From: Ga0077527 sp032128415
GTDB taxonomy: Bacteria > Pseudomonadota > Gammaproteobacteria > Burkholderiales > SG8-41
Reading direction: 5' to 3'
DNA: 57,199 bases
Assembly (NCBI GenBank): GCA_032128415.1
Contig: JAQBGW010000026.1
Span: 1-57,199, forward strand
Under the pieces are notes generated by a model. It did no database searches and had not been told where the DNA came from. It saw nothing but the letters and a program-made list of their open reading frames with translations. Made by a program: the position numbers and the translations under genes. This document shows positions 1 through 7,369 of the stretch, piece by piece; the stretch's first letter is position 1; every line of letters starts with the position of its first letter.

Positions 1-1
1 C

Positions 2-988
2 AAGGATGCCAAGACCGGCTATGTCCTCGATGGCGACTATTTCGGTTTGCCGTGGCCGTGCTGGGGAACTGCGGAGATGAAACATCCGGGTTCGCCTAAC
101 CTGTACGACCACACCCGCGACGTGCGGGAGGGTGGCGGTACGTTCCGCGCACGTTATGGCGTGGAGCATAACGGTGCCAATCTATTGGCCGCAGACGGAA
201 TTTCGTCGGTCAATTCGGAGATCACCACAGGCTATCCGGAATTTGATCATGTGCTCCTGAAGAAGCTGGGCTGGTGGGATGACCTGACGGCTGCCGAAAA
301 AACGGCCGCTGAAGGCAAGAACTGGAAAACCGACCTTTCAGGCGGGATCCAGCGAGTAGCGATCAAGCATGGCTGCGTGCCATTTGGCAACGCGAGAGCC
401 CGTGCGCTGGTGTGGAATTTCCCGGATCCGATACCGCAGCATCGGGAGCCGTTGTACTCCCCGCGCCCGGATCTGATCGATAAATACCCGACGCATGCCG
501 ACCAGAAGATGAAGTGGCGGATCCCGCTGCTGTTCAAGACCGTGCAAGATGCCAACAGGGATGCCGTCAAGTCCTATCCGCTGATCATGACCAGCGGCCG
601 ACTGACGGAATACGAGGGTGGTGGCGACGAAACCCGGTCGAATCCATGGCTGGCAGAGTTGCAGCAGGAGATGTTCGTGGAGATCAATCCGAAGGATGCG
701 AACGACCGCGGCGTGCGCAACAATGAATACGTCTGGGTCGAATCGCCGACGAAGGCCAAACTCAAGGTCAAGACGCAGGTCACCGAACGTGTAGCTTCAG
801 GCACCGTGTTCCTGCCGTTCCACTTTGCTGGCTGGTGGATGGGTGAGGACATGAAAAAATATTATCCGGAAGGTGCTGCCCCGATAGTGCGCGGCGAAGC
901 GGTAAACACGGCAACTACATATGGCTACGACATCGTAACCAATATGCAGGAAACCAAGACCACACTTTGCCAAGTGTCCAAAGCATAA
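2..988 (+). CDS. fdhA: Formate dehydrogenase, molybdopterin-binding alpha subunit (3' part)
   Basis: About 328 C-terminal residues of a large molybdopterin oxidoreductase; the reading frame is open from base 2, so the gene begins outside the window. The stretch around MTSGRLTEYEGGGDETRSNP and the downstream EINPKDANDRGV and FLPFHFAGWWMG segments look like the C-terminal dinucleotide-binding domain of formate dehydrogenase catalytic subunits. In this family the protein binds a bis-MGD Mo or W centre and oxidises formate to CO2. The identity is supported by the ferredoxin and cytochrome b subunit genes directly downstream (27-nt gap). The active-site (seleno)cysteine and N-terminal Fe-S motif would lie upstream, so neither the metal nor an N-terminal Tat signal can be judged here. 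Confidence 0.88.
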   Translation, partial: KDAKTGYVLDGDYFGLPWPCWGTAEMKHPGSPNLYDHTRDVREGGGTFRARYGVEHNGANLLAADGISSVNSEITTGYPEFDHVLLKKLGWWDDLTAAEKTAAEGKNWKTDLSGGIQRVAIKHGCVPFGNARARALVWNFPDPIPQHREPLYSPRPDLIDKYPTHADQKMKWRIPLLFKTVQDANRDAVKSYPLIMTSGRLTEYEGGGDETRSNPWLAELQQEMFVEINPKDANDRGVRNNEYVWVESPTKAKLKVKTQVTERVASGTVFLPFHFAGWWMGEDMKKYYPEGAAPIVRGEAVNTATTYGYDIVTNMQETKTTLCQVSKA

Positions 989-1015
989 CGAGCAGAGACT
1001 CCCAAGGAGATCAAT

Positions 1016-1639
1016 ATGGCCAGAATGAAATTCCTGTGTGATGCCGAGCGCTGCATCGAGTGCAACGGTTGCGTAACTGCGTGCAAACAAGAGCACGAAG
1101 TGCCCTGGGGCGTGAATCGCCGGCGGGTGGTGACTCTTAACGATGGTCTGCCGGGCGAGAAGTCGATTTCGGTCGCCTGCATGCATTGTTCAGATGCGCC
1201 GTGCATGGCGGTGTGCCCGGTGGATTGCTTCTACAAGACTTCCGAAGGCGTGGTGCTCCACGACAAGGATCTGTGCATAGGCTGCGGTTACTGCTTCTAT
1301 GCCTGCCCGTTCGGCGCGCCGCAGTTCCCGCAGGATGGTGCTTTCGGTCTGCGCGGCAAGATGGACAAGTGCACGTTCTGTGCCGGTGGACCTGAGGCAG
1401 ATAACTCTGCTGCTGAATTCAAGAAATATGGCCGTAACCGTCTCGCCGAAGGGAAACTGCCGGCTTGCGCAGAAATGTGCTCGACCAAAGCATTGCTGGG
1501 TGGTGATTCCGACGTCATCGCCGATGTCTACCGCAACCGCGTGCTCAAGCGCGGCAAGGGCTCCGAAGTCTGGGGCTGGGGCACGGCCTACGGCAAGCCG
1601 GAAAAAGGAGCAACGCCTCCGGCAGGGGCCAAGTCATGA
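1016..1639 (+). CDS. fdhB: Formate dehydrogenase beta subunit, 4x[4Fe-4S] ferredoxin
   Basis: A 207-residue electron-transfer subunit passing electrons from the catalytic subunit to the cytochrome b subunit. Sixteen cysteines fall in four groups: C13/C16/C19/C23, C55/C58/C63/C67, C87/C90/C93/C97 and C119/C122/C151/C155, the pattern of a four-cluster DMSOR-family ferredoxin subunit; C71 is extra. No signal peptide is visible, as expected for a subunit carried along with a Tat-exported partner. AAGGAGAT at 1003-1010 is a good ribosome site for the ATG at 1016. The stop overlaps the next gene by 4 nt (ATGA), so the two are probably translationally coupled. Confidence 0.93.
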   Translation: MARMKFLCDAERCIECNGCVTACKQEHEVPWGVNRRRVVTLNDGLPGEKSISVACMHCSDAPCMAVCPVDCFYKTSEGVVLHDKDLCIGCGYCFYACPFGAPQFPQDGAFGLRGKMDKCTFCAGGPEADNSAAEFKKYGRNRLAEGKLPACAEMCSTKALLGGDSDVIADVYRNRVLKRGKGSEVWGWGTAYGKPEKGATPPAGAKS

Positions 1640-1860
1640 GGCAGGCGCTGATTGCATCAGTCGCCGCAATGGCTTTGCTCGCGCTTGCCGGATGCGGCGA
1701 GAAATCGGTAACCGTGTACAAGCAGGGACAGTATCAGGGTAAACCTGACAGCCGTCCCTGGGAGAACGCCCAGTTCAAGAACGACAAGTTGGCCTGGGAG
1801 GCGGCAATTAAAGTACGTAATAACGGCCAGAACGAGTACAGCCGTACCGTCTCTCAATAG
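1636..1860 (+). CDS. Small lipoprotein within the formate dehydrogenase operon
   Basis: A 74-residue protein starting inside the fdhB stop codon (ATGA overlap). The N-terminus has one Arg, a hydrophobic stretch and the lipobox LAGC with Cys20, so a lipid-anchored periplasmic protein of about 55 residues is predicted. The mature part is polar (VTVYKQGQYQGKPDSRPWEN) with no cysteines, so it is unlikely to carry a cofactor. Its position between the ferredoxin and cytochrome subunit genes implies a role in assembly or stability of the membrane formate dehydrogenase, but that is inference from context only. I recognise no named family. Confidence 0.8.
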   Translation: MRQALIASVAAMALLALAGCGEKSVTVYKQGQYQGKPDSRPWENAQFKNDKLAWEAAIKVRNNGQNEYSRTVSQ

Positions 1861-1876
1861 AACACAGGAGGAGGTA

Positions 1877-2935
1877 ATGCGCGTGAACATGAAACAGTGG
1901 TTCGCAGCGCTGCTGGTCGCCGGGATGTGCGCAGTGGCACCCCAGATGGTCATAGCAGCCGATGCCGCCAGCGCACAGCAGCAGCAGGTGGAACGTCAGG
2001 GCACGCAACCCGGCAACAATGCGCCGTTTTGGAGCGATGTCCGTGGTGGCGGTAATCAAAACCAAACCACCCAGGTACGTGGCATCGAGTCGAGCGTACT
2101 GGTGCAGTCGGGAGGTGAAACCTGGCGGCAACTGCGCAATGGCCCAATCACCAATTATGGTGGCTGGCTGATTGTGCTGGTGATGGTGGCGATTGGGATC
2201 TTCTACAAACTGAAAGGCCCGATCAAACTGCATGAACAACCGACCGGGCGTCGCCTGCTGCGCTTCGGTCCCTGGGATCGCATGGTGCATTGGGGTTCAG
2301 CAATCAGCTTCATACTGCTTGCGGTAACCGGCATCATCACCCTGTTCGGCAAGCACATCCTGCTGCCGATCATTGGCTACACGCTGTTTTCATGGCTCGC
2401 GATCTTGTCGAAAAACGTACACAATTTCGTCGGACCGGTGTTTGCATTCTGCACGATTCTGCTGTTCGTGACCTTTGTGAAAGACAACTTCCCCAAGGCC
2501 GAGGACATCAAGTGGCTTACCAAGGCGGGGGGGATGTTGTCGGGTGAACATGTGCCGTCAGGACGCTTCAATGCCGGGGAAAAGGTCTGGTTCTGGCTTG
2601 GCGTGACGCTGCTTGGGATCGTTATCAGCGTTACCGGATTCATACTGAATTTCCCGAACTTCGAGCAGGGCCGATTGCTGATGCAGCAGGCTAACGTAAT
2701 TCATAGCATTGCCGCTGTCCTGTTCGTGATTATGGGAATGAGTCATATCTATCTGGGTACTGTCGGTGTCGAAGGAGCGTATGAATCAATGCGCACCGGC
2801 TATGTCGATGAAGCCTGGGCGAAGGAGCATCACGAATACTGGTATCAGGATGCTGTTGCCGGCAACAAGGGAGGCGGGACGGCCCGTCCTGCTGCTGCTT
2901 CTGCTTCTGCACTTAAGGAGGGATGGAAAACATGA
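1877..2935 (+). CDS. fdhC: Formate dehydrogenase gamma subunit, cytochrome b556 type
   Basis: A 352-residue integral membrane subunit that anchors the enzyme and passes electrons to quinone through b hemes. An N-terminal hydrophobic segment (residues 5-28) resembles a signal peptide or extra helix and is followed by a polar periplasmic stretch. Four further membrane helices carry likely heme-ligand histidines in RMVHWG, KNVHNF, NVIHSIA and MSHIYLG, as in FdnI/FdoI-like proteins. A very strong ribosome site (AGGAGGAGGT, 1866-1875) precedes ATG 1877; the ATG at 1889 is an alternative start. The C-terminus is Ala-rich, and the stop overlaps the next gene by an ATGA. Confidence 0.92.
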   Translation: MRVNMKQWFAALLVAGMCAVAPQMVIAADAASAQQQQVERQGTQPGNNAPFWSDVRGGGNQNQTTQVRGIESSVLVQSGGETWRQLRNGPITNYGGWLIVLVMVAIGIFYKLKGPIKLHEQPTGRRLLRFGPWDRMVHWGSAISFILLAVTGIITLFGKHILLPIIGYTLFSWLAILSKNVHNFVGPVFAFCTILLFVTFVKDNFPKAEDIKWLTKAGGMLSGEHVPSGRFNAGEKVWFWLGVTLLGIVISVTGFILNFPNFEQGRLLMQQANVIHSIAAVLFVIMGMSHIYLGTVGVEGAYESMRTGYVDEAWAKEHHEYWYQDAVAGNKGGGTARPAAASASALKEGWKT

Positions 2936-3159
2936 TGGCGAAGATAATGTGGAAGCTGATACCGGTCATGCTGGCGTGCAGTGTGATCGGACTGGCTACA
3001 GCAGCACAACCGGCACCGGCTGGCGCAGCCAAGGCCGCAGATGCCAAGATGAAAGCCAAAGCCAAGGCTGCTGAGGCCCAAGCCAAGGCCGAGGACCGGG
3101 CGGTTGCGAACTTCAAGAATCAGAAGGGTGTGATGGGCGGCGCCATGGCCAAGAAGTAA
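2932..3159 (+). CDS. Small secreted Ala/Lys-rich protein at the end of the fdh operon
   Basis: A 75-residue protein. I chose ATG 2932 because it overlaps the fdhC stop (ATGA) and lies 9 nt after AAGGAGGG (2915-2922); the ATG at 2923 would sit directly on that ribosome site. It has an N-terminal hydrophobic signal-like segment (residues 3-21, ending near TAAQPAPAG) and then a coiled, highly charged run of KAKAKAAEAQAKAED. No cofactor motif is seen and no family is recognised. It is the last gene before the terminator, so it belongs to the formate dehydrogenase transcript; its function is unknown. Confidence 0.72.
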   Translation: MMAKIMWKLIPVMLACSVIGLATAAQPAPAGAAKAADAKMKAKAKAAEAQAKAEDRAVANFKNQKGVMGGAMAKK

Positions 3160-3185
3160 TATGTAGCGGCACCAGTTTAGTCAAT

Positions 3186-3212
3186 AAAAAACCCGGTTTA
3201 CCGGGCTTTTTT
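3186..3212 (+). terminator. Intrinsic terminator of the fdh operon
   Basis: An A-run, the stem CCCGG-TTTA-CCGGG and a following CTTTTTT give a classic factor-independent terminator 27 nt after the last fdh gene. The A-run on the other side makes it able to work for the converging minus-strand genes too. Confidence 0.88.
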
Positions 3213-3276
3213 ATTGCTGCAATATGATTGCATTAACGCGGATCGTCTCAGAATAAAACATAATAAAATCAAGTGG

Positions 3277-4221
3277 TTATATGATTTTTCCGATGCTTTC
3301 CTCAAGTAATTTCCAGGCCGTCTTGCCTACGGCCTCTCGCCAGCGTTGATAAAAACCGGAATCGCGAAGACGATTGCGAAAATCTGTTTGATCCACGGCT
3401 ATAGCAGTCATACCCCAGTCACCAATTTTTGATTCCAGGGTACGGTTCAGTGCGTCGGTGTGAGCGCGTTGCCGGGCGACATGCTTGCGCACAGCCCGCT
3501 CGACGATCTGCTGCATGTCGACAGGCAATGAACTCCAGAAGTGGTGACTGGCAATCAGATTAAAACCGGACCACATGTGAGACGTGAGGCTGATATGGCG
3601 CGTCACTTCGTGCAGGCGCAAGGCTTCGGTGATTGATAACGGATTTTCCTGGGCATCAATTTCGTGATTTTGCAATGCTGCATAAAGCTTTAAAACATTA
3701 ATTTCGACTGGTTTGGCGCCGAGGCTCGTGAAGGCATCGGCGAACATTTTTCCTTCCGGGATACGAATACGTAAACCTTCCAGATCTGCGGCCTTGGTAA
3801 TGGGGTGTTCTACGGTCGAGATATGACGAAAGCCGTTTTCCAACAGGCCATAGGGCAGGGCGTGAATGCCTTTAGTGCTCAATTCCTTGCGCAGATAATC
3901 ACCCAAGGGGCCGTCCAACGTTGAATGAACCTGAGCGTGATCCTTGAATGCGAAAGGCAGACCCTGGATTTCCATGGCAGGTATCACTGGGCCCAAGATG
4001 CCGCCCATGAGCGTATAGAACTGGATTTCACCTTTGATCAGCAGATCAACAATGGCCAGATGCGATGCCGGTAATCCCTCATTCTTGGCATGCACCGTGA
4101 TGGACAGACGGCCTCCGGTTCCCTCGCGAACTTCCTGCCATAGATCAACAAGGAATGGGTGAACATGGCTGTCCTGCGACATGTAGTGATACTGCCGCCC
4201 CTGCCATTGCGGGGTATTCAC
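3277..4221 (-). CDS. DctP-like TRAP solute-binding protein without a signal peptide
   Basis: A 314-residue protein with the DctP fold signature: QGLPFAFKD, LRIRIPEGKMFADAF, the family-typical Arg in RIRIPEG, and LYAALQNHEIDAQENP near residue 180. DctP proteins bind carboxylates for tripartite ATP-independent transporters. The open frame begins with GTG directly in what would be the first strand of the mature protein (YHYMSQDSHVHP), and no export signal exists upstream in frame, so as encoded it should stay in the cytoplasm. The GTG overlaps the stop of the VOC gene (GTGA), implying coupled translation. It may be a non-transport ligand-binding protein or a degraded receptor; the body looks intact. 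Confidence 0.72.
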   Translation of the reverse strand: MNTPQWQGRQYHYMSQDSHVHPFLVDLWQEVREGTGGRLSITVHAKNEGLPASHLAIVDLLIKGEIQFYTLMGGILGPVIPAMEIQGLPFAFKDHAQVHSTLDGPLGDYLRKELSTKGIHALPYGLLENGFRHISTVEHPITKAADLEGLRIRIPEGKMFADAFTSLGAKPVEINVLKLYAALQNHEIDAQENPLSITEALRLHEVTRHISLTSHMWSGFNLIASHHFWSSLPVDMQQIVERAVRKHVARQRAHTDALNRTLESKIGDWGMTAIAVDQTDFRNRLRDSGFYQRWREAVGKTAWKLLEESIGKII

Positions 4222-4676
4222 GCGGGGAGCGCCGATGCCATCAACTCGGGCGTAATGCCTTGCGCCTCAGTGTTGGAGTAATTCAGCTCGACTTTTACAC
4301 CGTTGGGATCGATCAGGAACAGTTGGAAAAGCCCCTGATCACTGACCATCCGGCTGCTGAATTCTATTTTTTTCTGTTCCAGATGATCCATCATGTCGCG
4401 CAAACCTGTGCATCGAAATGCTATGTGATCTACGACACCGGTGCCGCTGATCGCATCCGAATGCTGTCCCAGGTAGCGCTTGCGATTCTCGCTGACATTT
4501 TTTCCGCCCTGAGTCAGATGCACGATGTCATGCCCACCCAGGTACAACCAGACGACTGGGAATTTGAAATCCGGGCTGGGTCCTACACGGAAACCCAATA
4601 CGTTGACATACCAGTCTCGCGTTGCGTTGATATCGTCGGTCTGAATCAAAAAATGCTCTAGATGGCTGAGGGGCAT
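4218..4676 (-). CDS. VOC-fold (glyoxalase/dioxygenase superfamily) protein
   Basis: A 152-residue protein of the vicinal oxygen chelate superfamily, taking ATG 4676 (MPLSHLEHFLIQT) as start because the upstream 25 residues are unlike the family. Candidate metal ligands are the His in LEHFLIQT, the His in VVDHIAF and the Glu in VKVELNY, the usual H/H/E pattern of glyoxalase-like and extradiol-dioxygenase-like members. Substrate cannot be told. It is coupled to the DctP-like gene by a 4-nt overlap, and the decayed DUF1330 copy lies directly upstream. Likely part of the catabolic TRAP cassette that begins at 8446. Confidence 0.82.
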   Translation of the reverse strand: MPLSHLEHFLIQTDDINATRDWYVNVLGFRVGPSPDFKFPVVWLYLGGHDIVHLTQGGKNVSENRKRYLGQHSDAISGTGVVDHIAFRCTGLRDMMDHLEQKKIEFSSRMVSDQGLFQLFLIDPNGVKVELNYSNTEAQGITPELMASALPA

Positions 4677-4695
4677 GCAATATCTCACATAAATT

Positions 4696-4880
4696 TTATA
4701 CGGGTGTGGGGTCGCCAGACTTGACAATAATTTGCTCGACCACGCTGACACCGATGGCGCGCCGGAGGGCCGCCGCTTAATATTCTGACGGCGGGCGGCA
4801 TTTTACAGCATGCGCCAGTGTTGGGAACTCAATAATTATGAAATGATGAAACCAATTAATGCTTTCCATGATCCGGCGTT
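4696..4880 (-). pseudogene. Decayed tandem copy of the DUF1330 gene
   Basis: The DNA here aligns with the 3' half of the neighbouring intact DUF1330 gene (4913 onward). Read on the minus strand it gives EFPT-like, AVKC, PSEY, then a stop in place of the Gln codon (CAG to TAA), then AAALRRAIGVSVVEQIIVK and SGDPTPV ending in its own stop at 4698-4696. The intact copy reads AAAAFRRAPGVSEVEQVIVE and SGDATPV in the same places. The 5' half fades out by about 4880. This is a duplication followed by decay. Confidence 0.8.
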
Positions 4881-4912
4881 AATTACCGTACGTCCATAAA
4901 ATCTCTTGAATC

Positions 4913-5221
4913 TCATACGGGCGTGGCGTCACCGGACTCAACAATCACTTGCTCGACCTCGCTGACACCGGGGGCGCGTCGGAAAGCGGCCGCGGCCTGA
5001 TATTCCGGCGACTGATGGCATTTCACCGCGTGCTCCAGTGTCGGGAACTCGATGACCACAAAACGATGGAAGCGATCGCTGCCTTCCATGATTTGATATT
5101 TGCCGCCGCGGGCAAGCGCCTTGCCGTCAAATTTTTTGATAATGCCGGGTACCAGATCAGTGTACTTTTTGTATTCAACGGGATTGTTGATTTTGCAGCG
5201 GGCGAGCCAATAAGCAGGCAT
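4913..5221 (-). CDS. DUF1330 family protein
   Basis: A 102-residue protein with the DUF1330 layout: PAYWLARCKINNPVEYKKY near the N-terminus, the FVVIEFPTLEHAVKCHQSPE strand-helix, and a C-terminal EQVIVESGD. The family is a small ferredoxin-like alpha/beta fold without an assigned reaction. It follows dctM by 47 nt on the same strand, so it is probably co-transcribed with the TRAP transporter and may act on the imported substrate; that is inference. Its 3' half is duplicated and decayed immediately downstream. Confidence 0.85.
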   Translation of the reverse strand: MPAYWLARCKINNPVEYKKYTDLVPGIIKKFDGKALARGGKYQIMEGSDRFHRFVVIEFPTLEHAVKCHQSPEYQAAAAFRRAPGVSEVEQVIVESGDATPV

Positions 5222-5268
5222 GGGATGTCCTTATTATGCGTTAGTCGTTATGAGCCGCACCGTGGAGC

Positions 5269-6600
5269 CTAGAACATCAGGCTGGGCAAGATGGTCGCAA
5301 TCTGTGGAAACTGAATGATCAACGTCATTGCAATGAGCATAATCATCCAGTAAGGCATCGATCCCTTGAAGATGTCGACAATGGAAATGTCGGGATCCTC
5401 ATCCTGCACTGCAGCCTTGACGGTGTAGACCAACAACCCGAACGGCGGTGTCAGTAGGCCAGCTTCAATAGCGAGAATGCCGACGATGGCAAAGGCGATT
5501 GGATCGTAGCCCAGCTGCTGGGCGATGGGCGCGAAAATCGGGACTGTCAGCAGCATGATGGAAATCGAGTCGATTACCATCCCCAACAGGAACCAGACAA
5601 CAACCATCATGACAATGATGAGAAAGGGCGTGAGTCCGGTGCTCGTGAACAGGTCCTGAATTGCGTTGGTCACACCAGTCATGGCCAGGGTGCGCGAGTA
5701 TAACGATGCGGCTACCAGCAGCAAGAGGATAGGGGCCGAGGTGCGTCCGACCGAAAGAATGGAATCGATGACGTCCTTGTAACGCATGCCTTTTATCACA
5801 CCCAGTACGAGTCCGATGAATGCGCCCGCGCCGGCGGCCTCGGTAGGCGTGAACACGCCAAACCAGATTCCTCCCAAGACGGCGAAAATGACGACGAGAA
5901 TACCCAGGAAACTGATGAGAATTGCAGATAGTGGCAGCGCTTCGGCGTCTTCTTGTGCCTGGCGATCGATGCCGCCACCGACCATGGCTGGCCGCAACAG
6001 CGCAGTCATGAAAATATAGGCAACGAAAAGGACGGTCAGCAGCAAACCTGGCAGCACACCGGCCAGAAATATTTGACCTATCGACTGTTCGGTCAGGATG
6101 CCCCATACGATCATCAGCACGCTGGGCGGGATCAGCATGCCCAGACAACTGGAGCCCGCCACTGCGCCGAGTGCGAACCCTTTATGGTAGCCGTGGCGGC
6201 GCATCTCGGGATAGGCAATGCGGGAGAATGCCGCCGCCGAGGCAATCGATACGCCGGTGACAAATGAGAACATTGCGTTTCCGAGTACGGTTGCAATGCC
6301 CAGGCGCCCGGGCAGACGTTTCAGACCACGGTTGATGCCGCGGTAGACGTCAGTGACCGCGCCTGATTTAGCAATGAATTCACCCATCAACATGAATAAC
6401 GGGATGACTGCGAAAACATAGTCACGCAGGGCTTCGTAAGCTGTGCTGCCGAGCATGCTCGCGACCACCTGCATGTCACCGGTGACCAGATAGATGCCAA
6501 GCACGCTGGTCATACCCAACGCGATCGCGATGTGTACGCCGAGTGCGACCAGTATCAACAGGCTTGCGATCAGCGCAATGGCGGTAGTGTGGTCGAACAT
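5269..6600 (-). CDS. dctM: TRAP transporter large permease
   Basis: A 443-residue membrane protein of the DctM family, the channel-forming subunit that moves a carboxylate with sodium. It has about a dozen hydrophobic helices, the family features IPLFMLMGEFI, SIASAAAFSRIAYPEM, LGMLIPPSVLMIVWG and the C-terminal AIEAGLLTPPFGLLVY. Length matches the usual 425-445 residues. It lies 56 nt downstream of dctQ, in the normal dctP-dctQ-dctM order. The substrate cannot be read from this subunit. Confidence 0.95.
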   Translation of the reverse strand: MFDHTTAIALIASLLILVALGVHIAIALGMTSVLGIYLVTGDMQVVASMLGSTAYEALRDYVFAVIPLFMLMGEFIAKSGAVTDVYRGINRGLKRLPGRLGIATVLGNAMFSFVTGVSIASAAAFSRIAYPEMRRHGYHKGFALGAVAGSSCLGMLIPPSVLMIVWGILTEQSIGQIFLAGVLPGLLLTVLFVAYIFMTALLRPAMVGGGIDRQAQEDAEALPLSAILISFLGILVVIFAVLGGIWFGVFTPTEAAGAGAFIGLVLGVIKGMRYKDVIDSILSVGRTSAPILLLLVAASLYSRTLAMTGVTNAIQDLFTSTGLTPFLIIVMMVVVWFLLGMVIDSISIMLLTVPIFAPIAQQLGYDPIAFAIVGILAIEAGLLTPPFGLLVYTVKAAVQDEDPDISIVDIFKGSMPYWMIMLIAMTLIIQFPQIATILPSLMF

Positions 6601-6656
6601 GATGGTTGGTCTTTGGCCTGATGCCCGCGTTCTATTTATGAAGCGCCTGGCGGGCG

Positions 6657-7196
6657 CTAATGCTTAGGCGCAGCCAGGAAGTCTTTATTATCGTCCGCAG
6701 TTCCGTTTGCAACGCCAGGCCGCATTACATCGAGATACGCCATGATGAGATAGTTGGCGATGGCAAGGGCACTGCCGAACAGAATGATGAAGCGAGTCGG
6801 CCAGGCGGGAACACGCAGCGCGCCTTCGCCCTCGAATTCGCCACCGACCCAGGAGTCGATGGCCAGCTGCCAGCCGCCCCAGATGATTAACGCAAAAAAA
6901 GTCGCGCCTAGCAGATATCCGAACGCCAGTGCAGCGCGTTGCGCCCAGAGCGGGAAGCGGTTGACGACGAAATCGGCAGACAGCATGGAACGACTGCGGA
7001 TAGCGTAGCCAGCCTGCAGGAATACGATGATTACAATGGAATTGGCGACGATCTCGCGCACACCGTTAACCGGGTCGTTGAACGCGCCGCGCCCGATAAT
7101 GTCCGCCATGATGATGAAGGTGAGGATGAAGGCCCAGATTGCAGCCATCACCATCATGAATTTGGAGACTTTGTCGCTGATTACACGCAATGACAT
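6657..7196 (-). CDS. dctQ: TRAP transporter small permease
   Basis: A 179-residue DctQ-family protein with four membrane helices (about residues 13-31, 48-66, 88-110 and 131-152). It joins the large permease and helps couple the solute-binding protein to it. GDPVNGVREIVANS-like residues after helix 1 (NDPVNGVREIVAN) are typical. The gene lies between dctP and dctM, with a strong hairpin between it and dctP that could lower its expression relative to the receptor. Confidence 0.9.
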   Translation of the reverse strand: MSLRVISDKVSKFMMVMAAIWAFILTFIIMADIIGRGAFNDPVNGVREIVANSIVIIVFLQAGYAIRSRSMLSADFVVNRFPLWAQRAALAFGYLLGATFFALIIWGGWQLAIDSWVGGEFEGEGALRVPAWPTRFIILFGSALAIANYLIMAYLDVMRPGVANGTADDNKDFLAAPKH

Positions 7197-7317
7197 AGTT
7201 CACCACCGCCAGACGCGTATATGCTTCGGCGAAGTCGAGTTAAGAACAAAGAATGAGTGATGGTCCTGAGATTCACGATTTGCAGCTCATCAAAAAAACG
7301 CACACACACAATCTAGA

Positions 7318-7345
7318 ATCCGCCGGCAGGTTTTGCGCCGGCGGA
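7318..7345 (-). terminator. Stem-loop between dctP and dctQ
   Basis: A perfect 10-bp stem, ATCCGCCGGC with GCCGGCGGAT, around an 8-nt loop, 25 nt after the dctP stop codon. No U-run follows directly on the minus strand; a T7 run comes about 25 nt later. I read it as an attenuating or transcript-stabilising hairpin that yields more receptor than permease, not as a full terminator. Confidence 0.6.
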
Positions 7346-7369
7346 TGAGATTGATTTGAGTTAATGCGT

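Noticed and set aside
4155..4661. 168-residue plus-strand frame
   Set aside because: Antisense to the VOC gene, which has clear family motifs; the plus-strand protein has none.
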